From positions 4,123,487 through 4,187,486 of the forward strand of contig JAJEKV010000049.1 in NCBI GenBank assembly GCA_021234155.1: DNA of 64,000 nt. Direction: 5' to 3'. The DNA comes from Isoetes taiwanensis. Its lineage: Eukaryota > Streptophyta > Lycopodiopsida > Isoetales > Isoetaceae. How positions within the stretch are numbered: the stretch's first letter is position 1; every line of letters begins with the position of its first letter. Made by a program: the position numbers and the translations under genes. Shown here one piece after another: positions 1 through 10,610 of the stretch. The notes beneath the pieces are model-generated. The model was not told where the DNA came from. It worked only from the letters and a program-made list of their open reading frames with translations, and searched no databases.

Positions 1-103
1 AGTATCCTTGTAAAGAGTTGGCCAATAATATCCCCAATGAAGAATCTTCCTAGTTGTGGTTCTGGCTGCAAAATGCCCCTGACAATCATGTGCTTGCTGC
101 AAC

Positions 104-147
104 AAATCATGAGTTTGCTGACCAGAAATCATGAGTTTGCTGACCAG
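104..147. repeat. 22-bp perfect tandem duplication breaking pol
   Basis: Positions 104-125 and 126-147 are identical 22-bp copies. Because 22 is not a multiple of 3, the second copy shifts the pol frame and creates the stop at 107. Removing one copy in thought restores the integrase zinc-finger reading. The simplest explanation is replication slippage or templated end repair after insertion. Confidence 0.93.
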
Positions 148-1857
148 CAACACACCTTAATAAGAGACCTTCCATAGTCCTCTTATAAAGAATAGCCTCG
201 TGCACCACATAACCAACTGCTTGTACTCTAAGAGCATGCTTTTGTTGCTTTGAAAATGATGAAGGATAAGTCTGATCTTGTAAATACCTGTATATATTGG
301 CATACCAAAGATCCACGGTCTCAATGAACCCCTGTAATACTCCATTATCCTGAAATGCTACTTGCTGGTCGGTTTCCTCTTCTATTTCAGCACCACTATT
401 TAAATAGGCACTTGGATTATGAGCTCCTTGAGCCATCTTAACATACTTCAATTCAAATTCTTGTATAATAAGAGCCCATCTTGTAAACTTAGGATCTTGG
501 ACAGTCTTATTGTAAATGCATGGCAATGGGTTCACATCCATATGAATGTAAACATACTGTACATTTTCTGAATTCCATTGTGAAGGAAGAAGATAATGTC
601 TAAATTTATTCAAGGCCCACTTCAATGCCAACCCAAGATGCTCCACATGAGTCCATTTCTGCTCTTGTGGAGTTAACAACCTGCTAGCATAGTAATTCAC
701 ATCATAATGCTTTTGCTGATTTTTCTGACATAGTGTGACAGCCAAAGCTTGCTCCCAAACTGTAAAGAATAAATGAAATGGCTCACTCATTCTTGGAGGA
801 ATCAGCAAAGTTCTCTCTTTTACTTGTGTAAGGCACCATTCAAATGCTTCTTGAGCATCTTCCTTCCATCTAAAATGCTGCCCTGGCTTCATACAATCCA
901 CAAGTGGCTGGGTTACTTTAGCAAAATTATGCAAATACCTCCTACTAAAACTGAGTTGGCCATATAAGCTTCTCACTTGGGATACATTTGTAGGTGGTTT
1001 GACCTTCTCCAAGGCTGCAATCTTACCATGATCCACTTGTAATCCCTTTTCTGAAACATAATTGCCCAATAGTTTTCCTCCTCTAGTGAAGAAAATACAC
1101 TTAGCAGGATTCAAACTTATACCATACAGCCGGCATCTTTCAAGAACTTTTCTGAGATGATCCAAGTGATCCTTTCTTGGATTAGAAAATACTGTTAAGT
1201 CATCTATAAAGACTCTCAAAAAGTCTAAAATATCATGAAAAGCATATGTCATAGCTCTCTGAAATGTGGCTGGAGCATTTGTGAGGCCAAAAGGTAATAC
1301 CTTGTAAGCATAGATGCCAAAAGGTGTTCGAAAAGCCGTCATTGCTTGATGTGGTGGATATATTTGGATCTGATTATATCCTGAGTAACCATCCAAGAAA
1401 GAATAGGCCTGATTTCCTGCAACAATATCCAACAAAGTGTCTATGAATGGTGTAGGAAAATGATCTCTTTTGGTAGCTTTGTTGAGATCCCTGTAATCAA
1501 TGCATACTCGGATTGAGTTATTTGGTTTTCTCACTGGTACAATAGAACTGATCCAATCTGAATTTGGCACTGGTACAATAAATCCCGCCTCCAAAAGCTT
1601 CATGACTTCAACCTTTACTTGCTCCTCTATGGCTGGACTCATTCTCCTTTGAGCTTGTTGGACTGGTTTTGATCCTTGTTTCAAATCAATGGTATGAACC
1701 ACAACCTCTGGTGGAATGCCTTTTAATTCTTTGTAATTTCTTGCCAAAACATCCCTGAATTCTCTTAACAAAGATATCAAATCACGTTCCTCCTCTTGAG
1801 TTCCAATAGTAACCAATTCTTCTTGATTTCCTTGAGAAATATTAATGTTCTTGACTG

Positions 1858-2073
1858 AATGTGGTGACTGTAATGAAGGTGGTGAGTGTGGTGACGAATG
1901 TGGTGAATGTAATGAAGGTGGTGAGTGTGGTGACGAATGTGGTGAATGTGGTGACAGTGATGAATGTGGTACGTGTGATGACTGTGGTGACTGTAATGGA
2001 TGTGGTGGATGTGATGATTGTGATGAATTTGGTGCATGTGGTGACTGTAATAACTGTGGTGAATATGGACTGA
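1858..2073. repeat. 39-bp coding minisatellite (Ser-Pro-His repeats)
   Basis: The tract is built from GTG/GAATGTGGTGA-type words. A 39-bp unit starting at 1869 repeats perfectly at 1908, then degenerates. On the coding (minus) strand it gives 13-residue SPHS/SPPSL-type repeats, a flexible linker between the protease and RT domains. The same word style recurs at 10601-10650 and 14590-15180. Confidence 0.85.
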
Positions 2074-2950
2074 TCTGATTTACCTCATCCTCCATAATGT
2101 GCGCATGCCACCAAGTTGCTTGTCCTTGTATAGTGGGCTGATTTCTGTTTACCCCATCCATGCTTGATGTCAAAATCAGCATCTCTACTTGATCTTGATC
2201 AATACATTGCTGAAATAAAGTCTCAACAATGGGTCTTTGAATGGATTCCTCCTGCATGTTTACAAGAGTCTCCTGTAACTCACCTTCACCAATACTTTCA
2301 AGTCTTTGGATATACTTGTCTGCAACTTGCTGCTGTAAATGACATATTTCTGAAATTTGGGTACCTTTTAACCACTTGTACAAAGTCTTATCTTCCCTGT
2401 CACCCACTTCCAAGACATGAAAACAACTAAGACCTTGCTGCCCTGACACCATAGCATTCTCTTTGCTGATTTCTAACTGCGGGCTGCTCAAAGAAGGATT
2501 GCAAAGAAAGGTACCTTTTGCTAATTTCAGAGGATGATCTATAGTAACCTTGTGTTCCCCTTGAAAGATGTTCATTTCACGCTTCCTCCATGAAGTCTCA
2601 GCTTGTACGGCATCTAACCATGTACGACTCAGCAACAAAGTATAAGTTTCAGCATGCACACTCTCTGGAAATTTCAAAACCATGAAATCCAAGATTGCTT
2701 CCACCTCGTAGACCTTGCATAAGACATTTCTTATGACTCCCATAGGCTGCACCTTCATTTGATTGAATGCTTTGAGCATCATAGTTGTTGGTTCCATCAT
2801 TTTCAATCCAACTTGAAGCATTATGTGGTAAGGCATTACATTCACTCCACTGCCGGTATCTATGTTGGCCTCTTTGATTAGATATCCATTAATACTCACA
2901 TCACAAAGAAATGGCCCAGGATCCTTAGATTGTCGGGCTGGTGGCTCCAC

Positions 2951-3096
2951 TCTCCTCTTGTCAGTATCATTTGAGATGATTTGTTAGACTGAAATTTCTG
3001 ATTTTGTTCTTCCCCCTAACTCTTGCAACAAATTTGGAGAATAATGCATCAATTGCTCCAAAGTAAGTGTAACTTTAGTGGCCAAAACTTGGCTGA
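2951..3096 (-). other. gag-pol junction of the gypsy element
   Basis: About 146 bases separate the end of gag from the first Met of pol. The same-strand reading is broken here by stops. Whether pol was originally expressed by frameshift, by readthrough or as one polyprotein cannot be told from this copy. Confidence 0.5.
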
Positions 3097-4299
3097 TCAC
3101 ATCATCTTCATTTTGAACTTCCTCATCCACCATAGGATCACTATGGGCTGATTTTCTTCTATAGACTGAAGCTGTTCTGTGGGCAGCACATTGAATTGCA
3201 CCTTCTTAGGTGCTGATACCTTCAAAGCTTGTCCCTTCAAAGCCTTTGGAAAAGAGGTCTTAGTCTTCTCCACAATTGGCACTACTCTTGGTTCTTGCAC
3301 CACCTTTTGTGATCTTGTAACCGCATTTACTTCTCCAATCTCTTCTTCTTGCTGAAATGGGTCACTATCTACCTCAACGAATCCACAATTTACTACTGAT
3401 TTTGCCTTCTCTTGCTTCTTAAGCTCCTCAATAAGAGCCTTAACTTGAGGATTATCAATGTACTTTGCATCTTGAATGCGAACATCATTATTAGGAAGAG
3501 GTACTGATTCAAACACTTGCTGCTTTGGTAGATACTTGTTGGTTGCCCATTCTGGTTTTCCATGAATTTTCCAACAAGTAGTCTCATCATGCTTGAATTT
3601 ATCACATAACTTGCAATACAAATGAGCCTTACTTGGATACCATCCCTGTTTTGGCTGCACCATTTGTGTGGAACCCATTGGAGCTTGTTGAGCAATTGGA
3701 GCTTGTGGCATCATTGGAACTTGTGGTATGATAGGTGCTGCTTGCATGGGTTGAATAGGAATAGGTGGTGCTTGTTGCATAACAGCAAATACTGGATTGG
3801 CCCTCTCAAAGAATCTCTTCTCCCTACATTCTTGATCATTATGGCCCTTGATTTGGCATCTTGAGCAGAATTTCAGCAATCTACATGTAGTATCAGAATG
3901 CCCAATAGACCCACAATACTCACAAGTAATAAACTGCACCTCCCTTGGCTTCTCACCAATTGTAAGCTTAGAAATCTTGGCTGCAATCTCCTCTGTTTTA
4001 TGCTCTGGAGCAGCAACTTCATGAATGTATCCCAGCTTATCTTCAGCCTTGAGAGCATACTTTTGTGCCTCTAGCAATGTTGTAGGCTGTTTAGCCTTCA
4101 CCTTATGGGCAATAGCTCGTTTCAGCCCCTTCACATACCATTGAATATCCATTTCATCACTTCTTGCAATCTTCCAATGAACTACAGCTTTGAGAACCGC
4201 AATATACCTCTGATTATACTCTCTAATTGATTCATCTTCCTTTTGTGTGAAATTGGTCCACCTTTCCATAGTCTTCTCCTTACCATGAACTTCTTGATA
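3097..4299 (-). pseudogene. Ty3/gypsy gag, C-terminal part
   Basis: Retrotransposon capsid/nucleocapsid sequence. It resumes at YQEVHGKEKT directly after the poly(A) of the inserted LINE and contains the gag signature ESIREYNQRY. Three CCHC zinc knuckles follow: CEYCGSIGHSDTTC, CSRCQIKGHNDQEC and CKLCDKFKHDETTC. A Pro/Gln/Met-rich linker sits between the second and third. The N-terminal 170 residues are at 9642-10151. The open frame extends into the LINE poly(A), which adds a meaningless run of lysines, so this half cannot be expressed as a normal gag. Confidence 0.9.
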
Positions 4300-5091
4300 A
4301 TTATTATTTTTTTTTTTTTTTTTTTTTTGAGGAAAAGGAAGGATTCTATTGATCATAAATTAAAACCATACAAAATGGGGCTCAGAGCCCAAATACCAAG
4401 TATCAGTCTCAGAAAAACCAGACCAAAAATTACAACCAAAAACCATTTGCTGAAAGAACACCATCAAAGCCAAATTCCATCTGCAAGAGGAGGATTACAT
4501 GAAGGAGGGGGAGTATGAGGCGGGAGAGGCGATAAATTGAGAAGGGAAGCAGGGATTGCAGGCAGATCCGGGAAGGAGTGAGTAGCAGAGATAGGCATGG
4601 CAAAAGACGGGGGTGCCATCCAGTTGATTTCGGCCCAGGAAGGGGTAAGTAGCAACAATTCATCAATGGGGACCTGTATAATGTCCAATAAGACACCAGC
4701 AGCAGCTTCACATCTACCTTTGTGGTAGTAATACATAGACCTTAAACAGGAGAACCGCTTCTCGCCGGAAGTCGGGTTGTTGGCACCAATAAACTTGTGC
4801 AAAATATGATGCGTTGTATGCTTCTTTCAGAAGAAATTTGAAAAAGGTCGCTCTAACAGCTTGTCTTGGGGTCCCCGAAAGTGGTGAGTAGGCACGTCAT
4901 CCCGGTAATTGTCCCCCTCAAGACCCGCACCACTAATCGTTCAAAAATCTTTGCAGATCCACAAAGGAATTCGGGTCAATCAGGGAGTTAAAACGGACAA
5001 TAAAGAAATTAGACTTAAAGGTTCCCCAAAGAAGCCAGTCAGAATCAAATTTCTCTCGTTTTATGGCCTTATGGGCCATAGCACATCCGGG
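4300..5091 (-). other. LINE 3' region and poly(A)
   Basis: Sequence between the end of the ORF2 zinc domain and the poly(A). Short open frames exist on both strands but none matches a known domain. Part of the minus reading may be the ORF2 carboxyl end in shifted frames. The run of about 21 T at 4308-4328 is the reverse-transcribed poly(A) tail. Confidence 0.6.
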
Positions 5092-5457
5092 TCACTCAAA
5101 TTGAAAGTTGAGCTTCATCCGGACAAGATCACTCTTCTTATCTGCCAGTGCCACATTATTTCTGTGCTTCCAGACAATCCACAGGGCAAGTTGAAGGATG
5201 GTTGAGTTAACTTTGGAATCCTGAGGTTGCAGCAGTTGAGCAGAGGTGGAAATGGTGTCCAAATCTGGAATTTTCAGGTTGGGACTAATTTGGGACAGCC
5301 AATTCCGGAATTCCTTGACCTTCAGGCACTTGAAAATATGGATGACAGTTTCATCATGGGTACCACAAAGAGAGCAAAGAGGGCTATGAATATTCTTGAA
5401 TTGTCTCTTGATCATATTGGTATTGCAGAAGAGCATTATGGAGGACAAGCCAAGCAA
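5092..5457 (-). pseudogene. LINE ORF2 C-terminal zinc-binding (zf-RVT) part, frame-shifted
   Basis: This continues ORF2 in another frame. It holds the RT-associated zinc-binding pattern CSLCGTHDETVIHIFKC followed by WIVWKHRN, typical of plant L1 ORF2 ends. The main ORF2 frame runs off near 5440 while this frame takes over mid-motif, so a single small indel separates them. It is otherwise intact. Confidence 0.85.
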
Positions 5458-8400
5458 AGACTTTAATTTTGGGACAGGAATAGGACTGCCAATTGGAAAA
5501 GATAGTTTTCTTGAACTTTTTTAGTGACAGGCCCTGTATGGAGGCATGCTTTCTCTTTTTCTGAGGAAGGCAAGCATGATAAATCTTGGAGACTTTATAA
5601 CTCCTCTTAACCTTGAAGAACCAATTCAAAGGAGAATGACTTTCCCCATTACCATCTTTTCCCAAAAGGGGAGAGTAGATGCTCACTACCTGCTTATAAA
5701 TAGTTCTATGAGTGGCCCCTCCCCCAACTTTCTTTTTGATTATCTCCCAAGGGATCCAGTTATCAGTCTCATCTATAAGGTCCCTAACATGAAGAATGTT
5801 AGCCTTATGCCATTTCTTATAGCAGGTCGGGTGACATATAGCCATAGCAGAATAGGATGGGGGAGCTAAGGTGGGAGACCAAAAAATAGAAGTGTCCCTT
5901 ACTGAGTTGGTCAACTTATCATGGGTGAATTTAGTAGCCACTTTCTCCCAAGCTTTGAAGATGTTCCTAAGCAAGAGGGAAGTATTAGCAGCACAGTGAA
6001 AGTTATAGAAGGCAGAATCTGGGAGTTGGTGCATCAATGAAGGACTCCCTAAAGGTTTACTCTTACTAAACCAAAATCTGATAAAGTCCATAGCTGGGGA
6101 TTGGAAACCAGAGATAGCTTTCCAGACATTCTTTGCACCTAGAATCTGGGCCTGGAGGTGAAGAGATTTACATCCCAAGCCCCCATCTTTCTTGCTGTGA
6201 GTCAGCTCATCCCAAGAAGATAAATGAGTTCCCTGCCAGATAAATTCTCTGATACATTGCTCAATTTTGTTATAAGAAGCTTTATCAGCAATCAAGGCCG
6301 AGGAGAAATAAACATGACTACTAGCAAGTACAGAATTGGCAATTAAAATTCTTCCAGCCAGTGAAAGGGAGCCTTTAAGAAGAAGAAGTTTTTTCCTGAT
6401 CCTATTGATCAAAGGCTGCCAGGCCACTTTGTGAGACATGTGAATGGCAAGAGGGAGGCCCAACAAGGTTAAGTAATGACCCTCAGGGACAAATTTGATT
6501 CCATGAGTATTCAAATCAGGGTAACACCCATCAGCAAGAATTGAACATTTGGCATAATTGAGATGAATCCCAGAGGCAGCACCAAACTTGGTAATGCAGT
6601 CCATGAGATTATCCAAACAATTATTTTCTGCTTTGGTCATAATAAAGGTATCATCAGCATATTGAAGGATGGACAGCTGTTGATCAGAGTCAGGCATTTT
6701 AAGGCCTTGAATTAAACCTTTTCCTTGATAAGCTAGCACCATCTTAGTAAGAATTTCAGCAGCAATGATAAAAAGGTAGGGGGCCAGGGGGCAGCCCTGC
6801 CTTACTCCTCTTTGGATAGGAAAGAAATCTGTGGGTGTTCCATTGATAAGAACACAAGAAGTAGCATTTTTGCAGACCCCCATAATGAGATTGATGAAAA
6901 AAGGGTGAATACCAATGTGATGTAGGGCTTTCTCTAAAAAACTCCAAGAGATACAGTCATATGCTCTTTTGAAGTCTAATTTAAGAAGCACACAATTCTG
7001 TTTAGTTAATTTGTTCCAATGAAGTGCCTCATTAGCTGCAATGTAGTTGTCCAGGATAGACCTATTAGGTAGAAAGGCAGATTGGCAAGGATTAATTTTA
7101 TTGTGGAGATGCACCACAATTCTACCAGCAATGATTTTGGCTACCAACTTATACAAGGTAGTGGTAAGAGAAATAGGGCGCCATTCATTAGTCTTAAGAG
7201 GGGAATCAGTTTTGGGAATAAGGGAAATCACACCCACATTATACGTAGGAAAGATGGATTTAGCTTCCCAGATCCCTTGGATGAACTGGACAATATCATC
7301 CTTCATAATTGGCCAGAATTCCACAAAAAATTCTGGCTGAAAACCATCTATTCCTGGACTCTTGCCATGTTTCATCTTTTTGAGGGTTTCAAATATCTCA
7401 GGGAGTTCAGGGGCCAAAGTCCAATCGTCCTCCATGACCTCATTAGGGGGACCAATAATCTCAAAGACCTCTTGAATTTTGCTCTCCTCAACCCTTACTT
7501 CCTTAAAGAGATCAGTGTAGAACTTCTGAAAGGCAATAGCAATTTCAGTTTCATCAGTGTGCATGACCCCTTGGTCAGATTCCAATTTAGTGATGGAGTT
7601 ATTGATTTGCCTATTCCTTGCTATTCTGAAGAACATTTTTGAGCTCTCATGGTCAAGCTGGTTGTACATTTTAATTTTACTCCTAACAGCCATGCCTCTA
7701 ACTTGGTGTTCCTCCAGGGTTTTTATCTGAATTTCTAGGGATTCCTCTTTTACATGCAAAGCTTCCTCATTAGGATTGTTCTCAATGAGAGATCTGACCT
7801 CTTTGATCTGTTCCAGCAGACTAGTTTTAATAGCTTTCCTTTTTTGGGCTAGATCTTTACTCCATTGTTTAACCCAATTTTTAACCTTCTTCAACTTTTC
7901 ATTAAAGCTCCTCATAGATTGATGCTGGCCAATCTTAGGAAGAGACAAATAATAGGAAGTAAAGTCTTGACAAAAGGATTTCATTTGGAGCAGGGAAGTG
8001 TTAAACTTGAAGGGGGTATTCTTCCCTTTGGGGCTGGGAGACAGATCTTTAATGTCCAGAAAATGAGGCTGATGGTCAGAGATTGTGCTGGCAATGTCAC
8101 CAGTCACAATGCAGTTGTCTAACCAAGTAGCAGAATTATGCATATAAAATCTGTCCAGCATGCAAAAGGTTCTTTGGTCTCCTTTCCTCTTATTACTCCA
8201 GGAGAATTTGGTATTTGAGGAAGGAATGTAAAGAAGATCTTGATCAGTGAGCCAATTCTCCCAAGAGTGTCTTTCATTCTTGGACATATTAATCTTATTG
8301 CCAAGCTTCATATCACAATGGGGGGTATTATTAAAATCCCCAGTAATGATCCAGTTGTCAATATTTTGTTGCTGACTCATCCATCTATTTATTTCAGCCC

Positions 8401-8794
8401 ACATAGGTTCTCTTTCATAAGGATCAGTGGAAGCATAAATGTTTATAAAAGCCACATGGCAGTCCTTAATATGCAAAATGACACAAAGCCATCTATTGGA
8501 TGGGCTGATGTAGGTATTAATGAGCTTCTGGTTAAACCAAAAGGTAGCAATTCCCCCTTTGGTACCATCTGCTGGGATATAGCAAGATGCCATACCAGGC
8601 TTGATCCATTCCCCCAAATTGGCAGAATCAAATTTGGGGAGTCTGTGTTCTTGGATCATGATAATGTCTGCCTTGAATTCCCTAACAGAAGCAATAAAAC
8701 GCCTCCTTTTGGTTGGCCCTTTAATACCTCTAAGATTCCAGGTTAAGATCCTCATTGATAGGAGGGGGGGATCGAGAGAAGGGACAAGGTTCAA
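5384..8794 (-). CDS. LINE ORF2: AP endonuclease and reverse transcriptase
   Basis: A 1136-residue open frame for the enzyme that nicks target DNA and copies the LINE RNA there. The endonuclease spans about residues 13-250: TWN (N20), QEH (E49), GDFNN (D153/N155) and the terminal SDH box at 239-241. The RT shows EWRPISL, the PSFL-like stretch QSAFLPNR, the palm Asp in KLDFKRAYD, GVRQGCPLAP and the catalytic LQYADD at about 711-714. The zinc-binding end is separated by one frameshift near 5440. Length and motif preservation point to a young insertion. Confidence 0.94.
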   Translation of the reverse strand: MNLVPSLDPPLLSMRILTWNLRGIKGPTKRRRFIASVREFKADIIMIQEHRLPKFDSANLGEWIKPGMASCYIPADGTKGGIATFWFNQKLINTYISPSNRWLCVILHIKDCHVAFINIYASTDPYEREPMWAEINRWMSQQQNIDNWIITGDFNNTPHCDMKLGNKINMSKNERHSWENWLTDQDLLYIPSSNTKFSWSNKRKGDQRTFCMLDRFYMHNSATWLDNCIVTGDIASTISDHQPHFLDIKDLSPSPKGKNTPFKFNTSLLQMKSFCQDFTSYYLSLPKIGQHQSMRSFNEKLKKVKNWVKQWSKDLAQKRKAIKTSLLEQIKEVRSLIENNPNEEALHVKEESLEIQIKTLEEHQVRGMAVRSKIKMYNQLDHESSKMFFRIARNRQINNSITKLESDQGVMHTDETEIAIAFQKFYTDLFKEVRVEESKIQEVFEIIGPPNEVMEDDWTLAPELPEIFETLKKMKHGKSPGIDGFQPEFFVEFWPIMKDDIVQFIQGIWEAKSIFPTYNVGVISLIPKTDSPLKTNEWRPISLTTTLYKLVAKIIAGRIVVHLHNKINPCQSAFLPNRSILDNYIAANEALHWNKLTKQNCVLLKLDFKRAYDCISWSFLEKALHHIGIHPFFINLIMGVCKNATSCVLINGTPTDFFPIQRGVRQGCPLAPYLFIIAAEILTKMVLAYQGKGLIQGLKMPDSDQQLSILQYADDTFIMTKAENNCLDNLMDCITKFGAASGIHLNYAKCSILADGCYPDLNTHGIKFVPEGHYLTLLGLPLAIHMSHKVAWQPLINRIRKKLLLLKGSLSLAGRILIANSVLASSHVYFSSALIADKASYNKIEQCIREFIWQGTHLSSWDELTHSKKDGGLGCKSLHLQAQILGAKNVWKAISGFQSPAMDFIRFWFSKSKPLGSPSLMHQLPDSAFYNFHCAANTSLLLRNIFKAWEKVATKFTHDKLTNSVRDTSIFWSPTLAPPSYSAMAICHPTCYKKWHKANILHVRDLIDETDNWIPWEIIKKKVGGGATHRTIYKQVVSIYSPLLGKDGNGESHSPLNWFFKVKRSYKVSKIYHACLPQKKRKHASIQGLSLKKFKKTIFSNWQSYSCPKIKVFAWLVLHNALLQYQYDQETIQEYS

Positions 8795-9609
8795 TAATTG
8801 AGTTTCTTTAACCCATGAGGTGAGGCCTTACTCCGAGTGTTGTAGATATGGGGAAGATTTTCACTGCCAAGAGGGGATTTCGATAGGTTCCTGCCTTTCA
8901 ATTTCTTTTTCAAAGATCTTAGGGATGTGTTGGAGATATCATGCAGAGGGCTGCAGCTGGAATCCTCCTCTGAGTCTGGAATAATCACATCAGCTAGGTT
9001 TGGGCCTGAAGATTCCATAGTATCTAAATTGTGTTGCAAAGCCAGTAGGCCAGATTCAATGTTCTGACTTTCACTGTTCTGGTAGGTAGATTGGACCATG
9101 TCACATTCAGTAGGAGAAATAGAAGAATTCTGTATCGAAGAGGGAATTTCAGCCTCCAATCCCATGTCACAAAAAGGGGGAATTTGTGTCAAGGAAGGGG
9201 ATTCTAGCTCCAACTCACATCCATGGATTGCCTGGAAGTTAGATTGTGGAACCTGACAAACAGGGGAGTGATCACTTACCTGGAATCGCTCAGCATCCTC
9301 CAGAGCTCCCTTTTTGTTGTCCTTGTTCTGAATGCCCCTCAGTTGGAAGGAGCTAGCATCCACTGCTTCCTCTACCATTCTGCTTACCAGGTCAACCGTG
9401 GATTTACCATATTTGCCATACAGAACAGGTAAGGGGGTATGATGAGAAGGGGGGATGCATAGTGGGGTAGCAAGATGGACAGAGGTATGGTTGGAGACTG
9501 GGTCAACTGCAAGGTCAACAACAATCCGGTCCTTCATGCAGCTGGAGATGACTGGTGGTGGTAGCTCGTTCAGAGTATCCGTAATTATGGTTTCAGTTTC
9601 CTTGATCAA
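8791..9609 (-). pseudogene. LINE ORF1 carboxyl end
   Basis: A 272-residue acidic/Ser-rich frame ending IYNTRSKASPHGLKK, the kind of tail found just before ORF2 in plant L1 elements. It overlaps the ORF2 start by a few bases. The RNA-binding and CCHC front part of ORF1 is missing, consistent with 5' truncation at the gag junction. Identification rests on position and tail style rather than a catalytic motif. Confidence 0.65.
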
Positions 9610-9641
9610 AGGTGAGTCGTGTAGCTTGTCAAGAATCCTTC

Positions 9642-10151
9642 CTTAGCAATGAAAGCTTTCTTTAATTCCTGATATGTCATGGTATCTGGCTGAGTTTGTG
9701 CCCATTCCTCCACTGAATCTTGCAAAGAACTATGAAACCAAAGCAAGTAATCGGCAGCTGGTAACTTACATTGCTGGCAATACCTCTCAAACTTCACAAT
9801 ATGTTTCAAAGGATCCCGATCCACCAGATCATCAAACTTTGGAATGCCCATTGTCTGAAAACCCCATACCATAGGTGGTAATACAGCCATCTCTGCCTCT
9901 TCTTGGGGTTCTTGAAATTGAAAAAACGAAATGGAATCTCCCTTCAATTTGAAAAACGAAATTGGATTACCTTCTAGATCGGTAAATGGAATCAAAACCT
10001 CCTGGATCTGAGAATTAGACTCCAAATCTGCTCCCAAATCTGAAAACGAAATTGAATCTTGATGCAATTTTGAGCCCAAAGATTGACTCACCGGTCCCCT
10101 TCTTGTTACGATGGAGCTTGGTGGGATATCCTTCTTACTTCCCTTGGGCAT
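9642..10151 (-). pseudogene. Ty3/gypsy gag, N-terminal part
   Basis: The first 170 residues of gag, starting MPKGSKKDIPP, with the capsid-type stretch FDDLVDRDPLKHIVKFERYC, WFHSSLQDSVEEWA and YQELKKAFIAK. It reads straight into LINE sequence, where the frame soon stops. The rest of gag is at 3097-4299. Upstream come an AT/CT-rich leader and the primer-binding site. Confidence 0.88.
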
Positions 10152-10320
10152 AAAACTATGCTCCCCTTGTCAAATTTTACTCCACAAATCAATTACGGCA
10201 AAATCCCCTTCACACAAGAAATTGCTCCTTCCTCAATGGTGTCGTTCTTTACCGACGATCACCAATACCAATGGTAACAACTCCTTTTCCAATGGAAATT
10301 CTTGCCGATCAATGGTCTGT

Positions 10321-10338
10321 CGAGCACCGTGGTCGCCA
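10321..10338 (-). promoter_or_regulatory. Probable primer-binding site of the gypsy element
   Basis: On the minus strand TTGGCGACCACGGTGCTCG lies two to three bases after an LTR edge ending ...CTCTAACA. A TGG-starting stretch at this place is the usual tRNA 3'-end complement that primes minus-strand DNA synthesis. I cannot name the tRNA. Confidence 0.6.
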
Positions 10339-10340
10339 AT

Positions 10341-10610
10341 TGTTAGAGCCTGGACTCTAACCTTGCAAGAAGGATGAAAAACCCAACAATCCAAGCTCAA
10401 TCTATCAGATCAAAACAATGCACAAGACAAGAATCATCATCTCCATAGCTAGATCAAGCAAAATCCTCTCTCTCAATACACCGTCCCTCTGTTCTTCTCT
10501 CTCTACTCAGATAATACTATGATCATAATGGTTTCACAATGCATACGTGCAAATATCCTGCACGCGTGCATGCGCGTATATCACTCTATATACGGTATAT
10601 GATGAGTGTG
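10341..10610 (-). repeat. 5' LTR (partial) of the gypsy element
   Basis: In plus orientation the LTR edge is TGTTAGAGCC at 10341, next to the primer-binding site. The edge itself can fold (GTTAGAG/CTCTAAC). A TATA-like stretch, minus-strand CCGTATATAGAGTGATATA around 10572-10592, fits an LTR promoter. The outer end is unclear because the partner LTR is outside the window and GTG-rich repeats begin near 10601. Confidence 0.55.

Larger units (their letters stand above)
1..2950 (-). pseudogene. Ty3/gypsy pol polyprotein, integrase interrupted
   Basis: Retrotransposon pol: aspartic protease, reverse transcriptase (RT) and RNase H in the Ty3/gypsy order. The protease active site is seen as DTGSG at residues 31-35. 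The RT core has YSFLDGYSGYNQI and the catalytic FIDDL box near residue 580, with Ile where Tyr or Val is more usual. RNase H follows, then the start of the integrase zinc domain. The 947-residue frame stops at 107 because of a 22-bp tandem duplication (104-147). Past it the HHCC-type zinc domain (HDCQGHF, HWGYYWPTLYKD) continues in the shifted frame to the window edge, so the rest of integrase and the 3' LTR lie outside. A Ser/Pro/His repeat tract separates protease from RT. The gag lies upstream on the same strand. The long open frame suggests fairly recent activity. Confidence 0.93.
4300..9641 (-). mobile_element. L1-type LINE inserted in gypsy gag (5'-truncated)
   Basis: A minus-strand non-LTR retrotransposon with the tail of ORF1, then ORF2 (AP endonuclease, RT, zinc-binding domain), a 3' region of about 790 bp and a poly(A) tail seen as poly(T) at 4308-4328. 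Gag residues flank both sides: ...KKAFIAK at 9642 and YQEVHG at 4299. They join in frame once the LINE is ignored, so it landed inside gag after the gypsy element was in place. I see no convincing target-site duplication. ORF1 lacks its start, so the copy is 5'-truncated. Confidence 0.92.

Noticed and set aside
1845-2078. Cys/Gly-rich plus-strand open frame
   Set aside because: It is the antisense shadow of the 39-bp coding repeat in pol; its composition is explained by GTG words.
5546-8746. Plus-strand frames of up to 186 codons
   Set aside because: Antisense shadows of the intact LINE ORF2.
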